NCBI RefSeq assembly: GCF_000834655.1
Contig: NZ_JXQQ01000008.1
Coordinates: 62,001-126,000 of the forward strand
Length of the DNA stretch: 64,000 nucleotides
Origin: Variovorax paradoxus
GTDB taxonomy: Bacteria; Pseudomonadota; Gammaproteobacteria; Burkholderiales; Burkholderiaceae_C
Direction of reading: 5' to 3'
Positions within the stretch are counted from its first letter, which is position 1; every line of letters starts with the position of its first letter. The notes below the pieces were generated by a model. It was given only the letters and a program-made list of their open reading frames with translations, was not told the origin of the DNA and did no database searches. Below, one piece after another: positions 22,296 to 31,038 of the stretch. A program made the translations under genes and the position numbers.

Positions 22296-23216
22296 TCACC
22301 GGATGCTGCCTGCCTCCAGCGCCGCCGCGATGAAGTCAACGAAAGCTCTCACGCGCGCCGACAGCTGATGACGTTGGGGGTACACCGCGTAGATGTCGGC
22401 ATCGGGCGTGCGGTAGTTGGCCAGCACCTGCACCAGGCGGCCGCTGCGCAGGTACCGCGCGATGTCCCACTCGGCGCGCATCAGGATGCCGTGTCCGTCG
22501 AGCGCCCAGTTGACCGCGATCTCGCCGTCGTTGGTGCTGAGCGCCCCGCGCGTCTTGATGGCCTCGGTGTGCTGCGCGGCGCCGCGGCCCGAGCTCAGGC
22601 GCCACACGCCGTAGGCCTCGTCGCCCTGGCGGATGCCGATGCAGCGGTGGCGCGCGAGGTCGTTGGGCACCTTGGGCTGGCCGGCGCGCGCAAGGTAGGC
22701 GGGCGAGGCGCACAGCAGGCGCCGGTTCGACGCGATGCGCCGCGCGATCACGCGCGATTCGGGCGGCGCGCCGAAGCGGATGCAGACGTCGAAGGCATCG
22801 TCGGTGAGCGGCGGTGGGTTGACCGAAAGCTGCAGCTGCACCTCCACCTCCGGATGCTTGCGCGCGAACTTCGAGATCAGCGGCGCCACGTGGCTGCGGC
22901 CGAAGCCCAGCGTGGCGTTCACGCGCAAGAGGCCGCGCGGCTCGGCCTTCGCCTCGCCGAGCAGTTGCGCCATGTCGTCGATCGCGCCGAGGATGCCGCG
23001 CGCATGTTCCACATAGAGCTCGCCCTCGGGCGTGAGGCTCATGCGCCGCGTGGTGCGGTTCACCAGCGTGACGCCGATGCGCGCCTCCATCTGCGCGAGC
23101 CGCTTGCTCACGGCCGGGGTGCTGATGCCGAGTTCGCGCGCCGCGGCGCTCAGGCTGCCGCAGGCCGCAAGCGTGGAAAAGAAGCCGAGTTCGGCCGGCT
23201 GGATCGGAGAAACCAT
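22296..23216 (-). CDS. LysR family transcriptional regulator next to tartrate genes
   Basis: 306-residue LysR regulator from ATG 23216. The N-terminal helix-turn-helix is clear (GSLSAAARELGISTPAVSKRLAQMEARIGVTLVNRTTR), followed by a periplasmic-binding-like effector domain. It is divergent from ttuC, and a perfect LysR-type palindrome lies in the gap at 23251-23271. It probably activates the tartrate genes in response to a dicarboxylate; the effector is inferred from neighbours. Confidence 0.9.
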   Translation of the reverse strand: MVSPIQPAELGFFSTLAACGSLSAAARELGISTPAVSKRLAQMEARIGVTLVNRTTRRMSLTPEGELYVEHARGILGAIDDMAQLLGEAKAEPRGLLRVNATLGFGRSHVAPLISKFARKHPEVEVQLQLSVNPPPLTDDAFDVCIRFGAPPESRVIARRIASNRRLLCASPAYLARAGQPKVPNDLARHRCIGIRQGDEAYGVWRLSSGRGAAQHTEAIKTRGALSTNDGEIAVNWALDGHGILMRAEWDIARYLRSGRLVQVLANYRTPDADIYAVYPQRHQLSARVRAFVDFIAAALEAGSIR

Positions 23217-23250
23217 GGGCGATCCGATTGTTGAATTGAGGTTAACGATG

Positions 23251-23271
23251 GATTCACTTCGGGTGTGAATC
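23251..23271. promoter_or_regulatory. LysR-type operator between the regulator and ttuC
   Basis: GATTCAC at 23251-23257 and GTGAATC at 23265-23271 form a perfect 7-bp inverted repeat with a 7-base spacer. It fits the T-N11-A rule for LysR regulators and lies 69 bases before ttuC and 35 bases before the regulator start. Confidence 0.65.
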
Positions 23272-23340
23272 GTTCGGCGCATCGAATCCTACAGTGGCAC
23301 CTTCCAGAACCCGGAAGCATTCCATGAAGGACGTACGACG

Positions 23341-24432
23341 ATGAGCAGCTACAGCATTGCCACCATTCCCGGCGACGGCATCGGCAAGGAAGTGATCCCG
23401 GCCGGGCGCGAAGTGATGCAGGCGCTGGCCGCAGCCTCCGGCGGCGCGCTGAGCTTCACGTTCGAAGACTTCGGCTGGGGCGGCGACTGGTACCGCGCGC
23501 ACGGCGAGATGATGCCGGCCGAGGGCCTCGAGGCCCTGCGCGGAAAGGACGCCATCCTCTTCGGCTCTGCGGGCGACCCGCACATCCCCGACCACATCAC
23601 GCTCTGGGGCCTGCGCCTGAAGATCTGCCAGGGCTTCGACCAGTACGCCAACGTGCGGCCGACGCGCATCCTGCCGGGCATCGACGGTCCGCTCAAGCGC
23701 TGCGCACCGGGGCAGCTCGACTGGGTGATCGTGCGCGAGAACTCCGAGGGCGAGTACGCCGGCGTCGGCGGCCGCGTGCACCAGGGCCATCCGATCGAGG
23801 CCGCGACCGACGTGAGCATGATGACCCGCGCAGGCGTCGAACGCATCATGCGGTTCGCCTTCAAGCTGGCCCGTTCGCGGCCGCGCAAGCTGCTCACCGT
23901 GGTCACCAAGAGCAATGCGCAGCGCCACGCGATGGTGATGTGGGACGAGATCGCGCTGCAGATCTCGAAGGAGTTCCCCGACGTGACCTGGGACAAGGAA
24001 CTGGTCGACGCCTGCACCGCGCGCATGGTCAACCGGCCCGCTTCGCTCGACACCATCGTCGCGACCAACCTGCACGCCGACATCCTGAGCGACCTGGCGG
24101 CGGCGCTCGCCGGGAGCCTGGGCATTGCGCCCACCGGCAACATCGATCCGGAGCGCCGCTACCCATCGATGTTCGAGCCCATCCACGGCTCGGCCTTCGA
24201 CATCATGGGCAAGGGGCTTGCCAACCCGGTGGGCACCTTCTGGTCGGTCGTGATGCTGCTCGAGCACCTCGGCGAAACGGAGGCCGCGCGCCGGGTGATG
24301 GAGGCGGTCGAGCACGTGACCGCCAACCCGTCGCTGCACACGCGCGACCTCGGCGGCAGCGCCACCACCGAGCAGGTGACGCGCGCCGTGTGCGAACACA
24401 TCGCGGGCACGCGGCAGCGCCTCGCGGCCTGA
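23341..24432 (+). CDS. ttuC: tartrate dehydrogenase/decarboxylase
   Basis: 363-residue member of the isocitrate/isopropylmalate dehydrogenase family. It has IPGDGIGKEVIP at the start, VRENSEGEYAGVGGR at the substrate loop, TKSNAQRHAM, and LHADILSDLAAALAGSLG near the metal site; EPIHGSAFDIMGKG closes the NAD site. These match TtuC/YeaU, which oxidises tartrate (and acts on D-malate) with NAD, Mn and K. A LysR gene is divergent and a Bug binding protein follows 68 bases later, together forming a tartrate uptake and use module. Confidence 0.9.
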   Translation: MSSYSIATIPGDGIGKEVIPAGREVMQALAAASGGALSFTFEDFGWGGDWYRAHGEMMPAEGLEALRGKDAILFGSAGDPHIPDHITLWGLRLKICQGFDQYANVRPTRILPGIDGPLKRCAPGQLDWVIVRENSEGEYAGVGGRVHQGHPIEAATDVSMMTRAGVERIMRFAFKLARSRPRKLLTVVTKSNAQRHAMVMWDEIALQISKEFPDVTWDKELVDACTARMVNRPASLDTIVATNLHADILSDLAAALAGSLGIAPTGNIDPERRYPSMFEPIHGSAFDIMGKGLANPVGTFWSVVMLLEHLGETEAARRVMEAVEHVTANPSLHTRDLGGSATTEQVTRAVCEHIAGTRQRLAA

Positions 24433-24500
24433 TTTCCTTCAGCGGCCACAGCGCGCCTCGATGCGCGCGGTCACCACCACAACGAGCCGGAGACAAGACC

Positions 24501-25511
24501 ATGACAGCTTTCACTTTCACCCGGAGCGCGCGTCGGCGTCGCACGATGCTGCAGGCAGGCGCGATGGCGCTGGGCCTCGGCGTCGCGGGGCTCAGCTTTG
24601 CGCAGCCGGGCGCATGGCCCACGCGGCCGATCAGCCTCGTCGTGCCGTTTCCGGCGGGCGGCACCACCGACGTGCTGGCGCGCGCGCTGGCCGACAAGCT
24701 CTCGCAGTCGCTCGGCCAGCCGGTGGTGGTCGAGAGCAAGCCGGGCGCGGGCGCCACGCTCGGCGCCGACTACGTCGCCAAGGCCAAGCCCGACGGCTAC
24801 ACGCTGCTGATGGGCGCGGTGCACCACACCATCGCCACGAGCGTCTACAAGAAGCTGCCCTACGACTTCCAGAAAGACCTGGCGCCCATCACCGTCGTGG
24901 CGATGGTGCCCAACGTGCTCGTCATCAATCCGGCCAACACGCCCGCGAAGAACGTGGCCGAGCTGGTCGCGCTCGCCAAGGCCACGCCCGACAAGTTGGC
25001 CTACGGCTCGAACGGCAACGGCACCGCGCAGCACCTGATCGGCACGCAGTTCCAGGCCAGCACGGGCACCACGCTGCTGCACGTGCCCTACAAGGGCAGC
25101 GGCCCGCTCACCACCGACCTGCTCGGCGGGCAGGTGGCCATGTCGTTCGACACCATCACGCCGGTGCTGCAGCACATCAAGGGCGGCAAGCTGCGGGCGC
25201 TGGCCGTGACCACGGCCCGTCGCTCGTCGGTGCTGCCCGACGTGCCCACGCTGGAGGAGGCGGGCCTCAAGGGCTTCGACATCGGCACCTGGTTCGGCGT
25301 GCTCGCGCCGGCCGCGACGCCCAAGGACATCGTTGCGCGGCTCAATGCCGAGATGGTGAAGATCATCCGGTCGCCCGACTTCGCGCAGCGCATGCAGGCC
25401 ATCGGCGCCGAGCCGCTGGGCGGCTCGCAGGAAGACATGGCAAGGCAGATTCGCGAGGAAACCGCCAGATTCGCGAAGTTGGTGAAAGAAGGCGGTGTGG
25501 CGATCGAATAG
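24501..25511 (+). CDS. Bug family periplasmic substrate-binding protein (tripartite tricarboxylate transporter type)
   Basis: 336-residue exported binding protein. A long basic N-terminus (RSARRRRTM) before the hydrophobic part suggests a twin-arginine-like or ordinary Sec signal ending at SFAQ. The mature protein has the Bug pattern PTRPISLVVPFPAGGTTDVLAR, SKPGAGATLGADYVAKA and PDGYTLLMG. By position after ttuC it probably binds tartrate or a related dicarboxylate. No TctA/TctB membrane partners are nearby, as is usual for the enlarged Bug families of Burkholderiales. Confidence 0.92.
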   Translation: MTAFTFTRSARRRRTMLQAGAMALGLGVAGLSFAQPGAWPTRPISLVVPFPAGGTTDVLARALADKLSQSLGQPVVVESKPGAGATLGADYVAKAKPDGYTLLMGAVHHTIATSVYKKLPYDFQKDLAPITVVAMVPNVLVINPANTPAKNVAELVALAKATPDKLAYGSNGNGTAQHLIGTQFQASTGTTLLHVPYKGSGPLTTDLLGGQVAMSFDTITPVLQHIKGGKLRALAVTTARRSSVLPDVPTLEEAGLKGFDIGTWFGVLAPAATPKDIVARLNAEMVKIIRSPDFAQRMQAIGAEPLGGSQEDMARQIREETARFAKLVKEGGVAIE

Positions 25512-25608
25512 GCGCGAGGGGCGCGGTTACGCGCGCGCACACTTGCGCGCGTTGGGTACCCAGCCAAGGCATAGGATTGGGGCTTTCCGTATTCACGCCA
25601 TCCTGCCC

Positions 25609-25899
25609 ATGTTCATCGTCACCCTCACCTACACCCGCCCTCTCGAAGAAGTCGATGCGCTGATGGACTCGCACATGGTCTGGCTCAAGAAGCACTACGA
25701 GAGCGGCCTCTTCGTGGCGTCGGGCCGGCAGGTGCCGCGCACGGGTGGCGTGATCCTCGCGCGGTCGGGCGACCGCGAGTCGCTGCAAGCGGTGCTGGCG
25801 CGCGACCCGTTCGTGCAGGGTGGCGTGGCGCGCATGGACGTGACGGAATTCGTCCCCAGCATGACCGCCCCGAGCATCGAGGCATTGAAGACGTTCTGA
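25609..25899 (+). CDS. YciI family protein
   Basis: 96-residue single-domain protein of the YCII-related family. Family features include the YTRPLEEVDALMDSHMVWLKKHYESG opening and a DPFVQGGVARMDVTEFVP ending with the Asp/His pair thought to form an active site. Exact reaction unknown. It stands alone, followed by repeat copy C. Confidence 0.82.
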   Translation: MFIVTLTYTRPLEEVDALMDSHMVWLKKHYESGLFVASGRQVPRTGGVILARSGDRESLQAVLARDPFVQGGVARMDVTEFVPSMTAPSIEALKTF

Positions 25900-25928
25900 C
25901 AGGGCTCGCCCCAAGGGTTGGGCGCGCC

Positions 25929-26016
25929 GCCAGGCTGCGCGCGCTTCGTGCCGCTTCGCTAACCCCCTGCCGGAGGCAACACCCGAGGCCCGGCGGAGCC
26001 GGTTCCTCGGTGTTTC
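25929..26016 (+). repeat. dispersed intergenic palindromic repeat, copy C
   Basis: An element of about 88 bases between the YciI gene and the pirin gene: GCGCGCTTCGTGCCGCTTCG, CTAACCCCCTGCCGGAGGCA, ACACCCGAGGCCCGGC, and GGAGCCGGTTCCTCGGTGTT. Same orientation as copy B, opposite to copy A. Confidence 0.85.
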
Positions 26017-26044
26017 TCGAAGAAGACCAAAGACGGGGGTGGTC

Positions 26045-27103
26045 TTACTTCGCGGTCGGTACTTCTTCGCGCCCGCCCGGGTGCCGCGCAAAGCGCGCGG
26101 CCTTGGCGTCGTGCACCGGGGCCGAGTCGTCCCAGGGCCAGCCGCCGAACTGCGTGCGGCGGTAATCGGCCATGGTCTGGCTGATCTCGGCCTGCGTGTT
26201 CATCACGAAGGGGCCGTACTGCGCCACCGGCTCGGCGATCGGGCGGCCCTGCAGCACGAGGAACTCGCTCTCGTCGTCGCCGTTGACCAGCTCGACGGCC
26301 GCATCCGCGCGCAACTCGACCGCCGCCGGCCCGTCGATGCGCTCGCCGCCGATCTGCGCTGCCCCGCCCTTGAAGAAATAGAGCATCCGCCGCGTGCCTT
26401 CGCCCGTGGCGGCAGGCAGCGTCCATTGCGCGCCGGGCGTCATCCTGATCGTCCAGATCGCCACGTCGGCATCGGCCTGCGCCGCCCATGAGGCGGGCGG
26501 CGGCGCCAGCGGCTGGATCGGGTCTTGTCCGTTGGCGGCGTCGCCGAGCCGGCCCGCGATGACGGCCACCTCGGTGCGGCCGCCCTTGGCGTCGTCCGAG
26601 GCGAAGCGCGGGATCGCGTCCGACCAGAACATCGTGAAGTGCGGCTCGGCCATCTTGTTCTTTGCCGGCAGGTTGAGCCAGATCTGGAACAGCTCCAGCG
26701 GATTGGGCGCGCCTGCATCGAGCAGCGGGAACATCTCCGAATGCACGATGCCCTTGCCGGCCGTGAGCCACTGCACGTCGCCGCCGCCGAAGCGCGCGGT
26801 GGCGCCCAGCGAGTCGGAGTGGTCGACGAGGCCCTTGCGCACGATGGTCACCGTTTCGAAGCCGCGGTGCGGATGCGAGGGAAAGCCCGGCACCGTGTCG
26901 CCGTGGTACATGCTCCAGCCGTCTTTGCGGCTGAAGTCCTGGCCGATCTGGCGGCCCGACAGCGACGCCTCGGGGCCCATGCGGCCGTTGGCCTTGGGGT
27001 AGGCGTCGTCGTGATAGACGCAGAACAGGAACGGGTCGATCGTCTGCCAGGGGAAGCCGAGCGGCTTGACCTGGACGATGGGGCCCTTGTTGTTGTCGGA
27101 CAT
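26045..27103 (-). CDS. pirin family protein
   Basis: 352-residue bicupin of the pirin family. The metal-binding first cupin has FPSHPHRGFETVTIV and, further on, GKGIVHSEMF. Bacterial pirins can be quercetinases or redox-linked regulators; a specific role cannot be assigned. ATG 27103 is preceded by GGAAAGGAAT, which decides the start over an in-frame ATG at 27121. At 352 residues it is longer than typical 230-290 residue pirins. A second pirin lies at 31623. Confidence 0.88.
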   Translation of the reverse strand: MSDNNKGPIVQVKPLGFPWQTIDPFLFCVYHDDAYPKANGRMGPEASLSGRQIGQDFSRKDGWSMYHGDTVPGFPSHPHRGFETVTIVRKGLVDHSDSLGATARFGGGDVQWLTAGKGIVHSEMFPLLDAGAPNPLELFQIWLNLPAKNKMAEPHFTMFWSDAIPRFASDDAKGGRTEVAVIAGRLGDAANGQDPIQPLAPPPASWAAQADADVAIWTIRMTPGAQWTLPAATGEGTRRMLYFFKGGAAQIGGERIDGPAAVELRADAAVELVNGDDESEFLVLQGRPIAEPVAQYGPFVMNTQAEISQTMADYRRTQFGGWPWDDSAPVHDAKAARFARHPGGREEVPTAK

Positions 27104-27258
27104 GTCGGTATTCCTTTCCATGGGGGGCTCGGCCGATGATGCCGTGCCAATGGATGGAATATCGGGGCGCCTCCGCCTTCCGGTAGAGGCCTTCCCTGCA
27201 ACAGTGAAGAGCGCGTATGGAACGATGGGCATGGCTCTTGTTCCTCGGCGCCGGGGCT

Positions 27259-27681
27259 TCAGGAGTTCTGGTGCTGGACGACCGCGTTCGGGTCCATGTA
27301 CATCAGCTCCCAGAGGTGGCCGTCGATGTCCTGGAAGCCGTGGCCGTACATGAAGCCGTAGTCCTGCGGTGCGCGCGGCGTGGTGCCGCCTGCGGCCACC
27401 GCCTTGGCCACCAGCGCGTCGACCTCGGCGCGGCTCTCGCACGAGAGGCACACCAGCACTTCGGTGCTCGTGCTGGTGTCGGTGATGCTCTTGGTGGTGA
27501 AGGTCTTGAAGTAGTCCTCGACCAGCAGCATCGCGAAGATGCTGTCCTTCTCGATCACCATGCACGCGGCATTGGCGTCGGTGAACTGCTCGTTGAAGGT
27601 GTAGCCCAGCGCGGCGAAGAACGTCTTGGTCTTCTCGAGGTTCTTGACGGGGAGGTTCACGAAGATCTGCTTGTTGGCCAT
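27259..27681 (-). CDS. VOC superfamily (glyoxalase/bleomycin-resistance-like) protein
   Basis: 140-residue two-module VOC protein. It shows KQIFVNLPVKNLEKTKTFFAALG at the start and a GHGFQDIDGHLWELMYMDP ending, typical of the lactoylglutathione-lyase-like branch that binds a divalent metal. Substrate unknown. AGGAAA lies before the start at 27681. Two 15-bp palindromic sites at 27732-27778 lie in its promoter region, pointing to repression by a regulator not present in this window. Confidence 0.87.
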   Translation of the reverse strand: MANKQIFVNLPVKNLEKTKTFFAALGYTFNEQFTDANAACMVIEKDSIFAMLLVEDYFKTFTTKSITDTSTSTEVLVCLSCESRAEVDALVAKAVAAGGTTPRAPQDYGFMYGHGFQDIDGHLWELMYMDPNAVVQHQNS

Positions 27682-27731
27682 GGTGTTTCCTGTGTCGATG
27701 AAGGGTTGGAACCGAGGTTTGCCGGCGTGTT

Positions 27732-27778
27732 GTGTACACCGTCCACAAAAGATACCAAAGAAAATGGACGGCGTCCAC
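27732..27778. promoter_or_regulatory. tandem operator upstream of the VOC gene
   Basis: Site 1 GTGTAC-ACC-GTCCAC at 27732-27746 and site 2 ATGGAC-GGC-GTCCAC at 27764-27778 share the form of two six-base arms around three bases. Site starts are 32 bases apart, about three helical turns. Site 2 contains a perfect 13-base palindrome TGGACGGCGTCCA. The arrangement suggests cooperative dimers, for example of a TetR-type repressor. Confidence 0.6.
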
Positions 27779-27854
27779 ATGATTTTTCGGCTACTTGTTT
27801 TTGCCCGGTCCTGCCCTCGGGAGATTGCGTGTGTGTCGAAGAAGGCGGGGCATC

Positions 27855-29456
27855 ATGGCCGCCATGGAAATCGAGTTCAAGTTTCAGATCCCGGCCGATC
27901 GGCTGAAGGCCGTCGAGGCGGCGCTGCGGCGCGGCACCGTCGTGCGCACCCGCCTGCAAGCGCGCTATTTCGACACCGCCGACCAGGCGCTTGCCGCCGA
28001 GGGCATCGTGCTGCGGCTGCGCAAGGAAGGGCGGCGCTGGGTGCAGACCGTCAAGGCGACGGGCGACAACGCGCTGCATCGGCTGGAGCACAACGTCGAC
28101 CTCGGCACCGCTGGCGCATCGCCGAGCGTCGATCCGCAACGTCACCAGGGCACGCCCGTGGGCGACCGGCTTGCCAAGGTGCTGGCTGCGAGCGGTGCGC
28201 CGCTCGTCGAGCGGCAATCCACCGACATCGTGCGGCTCACGCGCGACGTGCGCGTCACCGGGCCCGGCGGCGCGGTCGTGGAGATGGCGCTCGACGTTGG
28301 CAAGGTCGTGGCCTTCGCGGGTACGCCGGAGCAGTCCGAATCGCCCGTGTGCGAACTGGAGCTCGAACTCAAACGGGGCGACGTGCAGGGGCTCGTTTCG
28401 CTCGCGCGCCGGTGGTCGCAGCAGCATGGGCTGTGGTTCAGCACCGTCTCCAAGGCCGAGCGCGGCGCGCGGCTGCTGGCGAAGGTCGAAGTCGTGCCGG
28501 CCGTGAAGGCCGAGACACCGCGCTTTCCCGAAGGCAAGGACAAGCCCGACGGCCGCGCCATCCAGCAGGCCGTGGTCGCGTCGTGCCTTGCGCAGATGCT
28601 GCCCAACGCCAGCGAGATCGCCGCGGGCAGCACCGACGAAGAGCAGATCCACCAACTGCGCATCGGCATCCGGCGCCTGCGCACCGCGCTGCGCGAACTG
28701 GCGGGCCTCGATGCGAACTCCGGACTTTTCGATGCGACCGGATGGGAGCCGCCGCTGGTCGAGGCCTTCCGCGCGCTCGGCGAGCTGCGCGACCGCGAAC
28801 AGGTGGTGAAGCTCGCGCAGCCGCAACTGCGCGAAGCGGGCGCGCCGGAGTTCGATCCGCTGGCGGGTGGCGACGCGGCGGCCGATGCGCGGTCGTCCGG
28901 CGAGGTCGTGCGCGCGCCGGCGTTCCAGTCGGCATTGGTTTCGTTGATCGGCTTCACCGCGGCAGCGCCGGAACCGGAAGCCGCGCCGAAGGCCACCGAC
29001 GAAACCCCTTCCGCGCCGGCCGCGATGAGTCTCGACGACGCCCGCCGCTTCCTGCGCAAGCGCCTCCAGCACCTTCACAAACAGGCGGTGCGCGACGGCA
29101 AGCGCTTCGATTCGCTCGACACCGAAAGCCAGCACCGCGTGCGCAAGCGGCTCAAGCGCCTGCGCTACCTCGCCGAGTTCGCCGCCCCGCTGTTCGACGC
29201 CGATGAAAAGTCGTCGTCAGCCGCCGAGCGCTACCTGAAACACCTGCGCCCCGCGCAGGACGCGCTGGGTGAATTCAACGACGAAGCCGTCGCGCTCGCG
29301 CTCTACCGCGAAGCCGCGGCGCGCGATGGGCGTGCTTGGTTTGCGGTGGGGTGGTTCAGCGCGCGGCACGGGGTCCATGCGAAGGCATGCCGCAAGGCGC
29401 TGGGGGGAATCGATGACGCGCCGCGGTTCTGGACCAAGGCGGCGCGCTCGGGCTGA
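27855..29456 (+). CDS. CYTH and CHAD domain protein (inorganic triphosphatase type)
   Basis: 533-residue fusion. The N-terminal CYTH domain begins MEIEFKF (the ExExK metal/triphosphate signature) and continues with ARYFDTADQALAAEGIVLRLRKEG; residues 1 to about 210. A C-terminal helical CHAD domain with repeated His/Arg-rich motifs (QIHQLRIGIRRLRTALREL, HRVRKRLKRLRYLAEF) binds polyphosphate in studied proteins. E. coli YgiF, with this architecture, hydrolyses tripolyphosphate. Start is 27855 or the ATG at 27864. An Ala/Pro/Glu linker near residues 355-395 interrupts CHAD. Confidence 0.9.
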   Translation: MAAMEIEFKFQIPADRLKAVEAALRRGTVVRTRLQARYFDTADQALAAEGIVLRLRKEGRRWVQTVKATGDNALHRLEHNVDLGTAGASPSVDPQRHQGTPVGDRLAKVLAASGAPLVERQSTDIVRLTRDVRVTGPGGAVVEMALDVGKVVAFAGTPEQSESPVCELELELKRGDVQGLVSLARRWSQQHGLWFSTVSKAERGARLLAKVEVVPAVKAETPRFPEGKDKPDGRAIQQAVVASCLAQMLPNASEIAAGSTDEEQIHQLRIGIRRLRTALRELAGLDANSGLFDATGWEPPLVEAFRALGELRDREQVVKLAQPQLREAGAPEFDPLAGGDAAADARSSGEVVRAPAFQSALVSLIGFTAAAPEPEAAPKATDETPSAPAAMSLDDARRFLRKRLQHLHKQAVRDGKRFDSLDTESQHRVRKRLKRLRYLAEFAAPLFDADEKSSSAAERYLKHLRPAQDALGEFNDEAVALALYREAAARDGRAWFAVGWFSARHGVHAKACRKALGGIDDAPRFWTKAARSG

Positions 29457-29465
29457 TGCGAAGGA

Positions 29466-29942
29466 TCAGTGATGGTGCCCGTGCGCACCATGCACATGCC
29501 GGTGCTCGATCTCCACCGGCAGCGCCGCACGCACGTCCGTCACCTGCAGGCTGAACTTCAGCGCCTTGCCGGCCCAGGGATGGTTGCCGTCGAGCAGCAC
29601 TACCGGGCCCTTGATCTTGGTCACGGTGAAGACGTGCTCGGTGCCGTCGTCGAGCCGGCCCTGGAGCTGCCCGCCCACCTTCACGCCCGGCGGGAATTCG
29701 GTCTTGGGGATGGTGCGCACCAGCGCCTCGTCGCGCTGGCCGAAGGCGTCTTCGGGGGCGAGGTTCAGGACGGTCTGGAAGCCCTTTTCCTGGCCGTCGA
29801 GCGCTTGCTCGATCTTGGGCAGGGTGTTCTCGTAGCCGCCATGCAGGTAGGCCATCGGCTCGGGGCTGGCTTCGATGAGCTTGCCCTGGGCGTTGGAGAC
29901 TTTGTACTTGATGGTGACGACGGTGTCTTTTTCGATTTTCAT
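29466..29942 (-). CDS. slyD: FKBP-type peptidyl-prolyl isomerase, SlyD-like
   Basis: 158-residue prolyl isomerase and metallochaperone-like protein. The FKBP core (MKIEKDTVVTIKYKVS, EPMAYLHGGYENTLPKIEQAL) carries the insert-in-flap domain seen in SlyD (LAPEDAFGQRDEALVRTIP). The C-terminus is His-rich (HRHVHGAHGHHH), a likely nickel or zinc binding tail. The start overlaps the stop of the upstream LysR gene by four bases (ATGA), an unusual partner for this gene. Cytoplasmic. Confidence 0.92.
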   Translation of the reverse strand: MKIEKDTVVTIKYKVSNAQGKLIEASPEPMAYLHGGYENTLPKIEQALDGQEKGFQTVLNLAPEDAFGQRDEALVRTIPKTEFPPGVKVGGQLQGRLDDGTEHVFTVTKIKGPVVLLDGNHPWAGKALKFSLQVTDVRAALPVEIEHRHVHGAHGHHH

Positions 29943-30910
29943 CGGGGCATTTTCTGTGGAAATCGATTCACCGTCGGCGCCGGGTTTTCCCACGACTTGA
30001 ACGCCGCGGGCAGCGTCTCTTCCGTGCTCAGCTTCTCCGTGACCATCCCGATGAACGCCGACACCGCCAACGGCAGGTGCTTGCGGCTCGGATACAGCAC
30101 GCTCAACCCATGCCCCGTGCGCTGGTATTGCGGCAGCACCGGCACCAGGCGCCCCGCCTCGACGTCGAGCCGCCCCATCGACGGCGGCAGCAGCGCGATG
30201 CCAAGACCGGCCAACGCCGCCTTGCGCAGCGCCTGTGCGGTGTTCCCGCTGAAGCGCCCGCTGACCTGCACTTCTTCGTCCACGCCATCGGGCCCGGTCA
30301 CGTGCCACGTCGCGCGTCCGCTGGGGTGCGCCGCGGTCACGCAATCGTGGTCCGCCAGCTCCTGCAGCGTGGCGGGCGCCCCGCGTGCGGCGATGTATGC
30401 GGGGCTCGCCACCAGTCCGTCCGTGCGAGGCCCCAGGAGCTTGCGGCCGACGAAGCCTGAATCCGGCAGCGCCCCGCCGCGGAACGCCACGTCGATCTGG
30501 TCGCCGATCAGGTCGGCCTTCGCATCGCTCAGCACGAAATCGACGCGCACCAGCGGATTCGCCGCCAGGAAGTCGGCCACCCACTCCATCGGGAAGAAGT
30601 CGAAGAAATCCGCCGTTGCCGCCACGCGCACGAGCCCGCTCGGCTCCTGGCTGCCGGTGATCAGCGCCTGCCCGGCCTCGACCAGCCCATCGACCGCTCC
30701 CGCGCAGCGTTCGTGAAACGCCTCCCCTGCGCTCGTGAGCGTGAGCTTGCGGGTCGAGCGCTGCATCAGCCGGGTGCCCAGTTGCGCCTCGAGCTGCTGG
30801 ATGCGCCGGCTCACGGTGTTGGGCGGCAGGCCCAGGCGCCGGGCGGCTTCGGCGAAGCTGCCGTAGCGCACCACCTGCACGAACATGGCGATGTCGTTGA
30901 GGTCGAGCAT
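29939..30910 (-). CDS. LysR family transcriptional regulator
   Basis: 323-residue LysR regulator from ATG 30910 (MLDLNDIAMF). The helix-turn-helix is GSFAEAARRLGLPPNTVSRRIQQLEAQLGTRLMQRSTR. The effector domain is of the CrgA/DmlR-like branch. It is divergent from the FMN reductase/pirin pair at 31039-32483, which it probably controls, and its stop overlaps the slyD start. Confidence 0.9.
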   Translation of the reverse strand: MLDLNDIAMFVQVVRYGSFAEAARRLGLPPNTVSRRIQQLEAQLGTRLMQRSTRKLTLTSAGEAFHERCAGAVDGLVEAGQALITGSQEPSGLVRVAATADFFDFFPMEWVADFLAANPLVRVDFVLSDAKADLIGDQIDVAFRGGALPDSGFVGRKLLGPRTDGLVASPAYIAARGAPATLQELADHDCVTAAHPSGRATWHVTGPDGVDEEVQVSGRFSGNTAQALRKAALAGLGIALLPPSMGRLDVEAGRLVPVLPQYQRTGHGLSVLYPSRKHLPLAVSAFIGMVTEKLSTEETLPAAFKSWENPAPTVNRFPQKMPR

Positions 30911-30945
30911 GGGTGGATTCCTTCGATGGATGGACGAGTGCAATC

Positions 30946-30964
30946 CGACTCTACCGTCTAGTCG
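30946..30964. promoter_or_regulatory. candidate LysR operator before the FMN reductase gene
   Basis: CGACT at 30946-30950 and AGTCG at 30960-30964 form a 5-bp inverted repeat around nine bases. It sits 36 bases from the LysR start and 75 bases from the reductase start. Short arms make this tentative. Confidence 0.35.
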
Positions 30965-31038
30965 ATCAATGGGTGCGACCCTAACCTTCAGGTCATGGCT
31001 TTACAGCCTCCAGCCAACCCCCCATTCAGGAGCATTCC

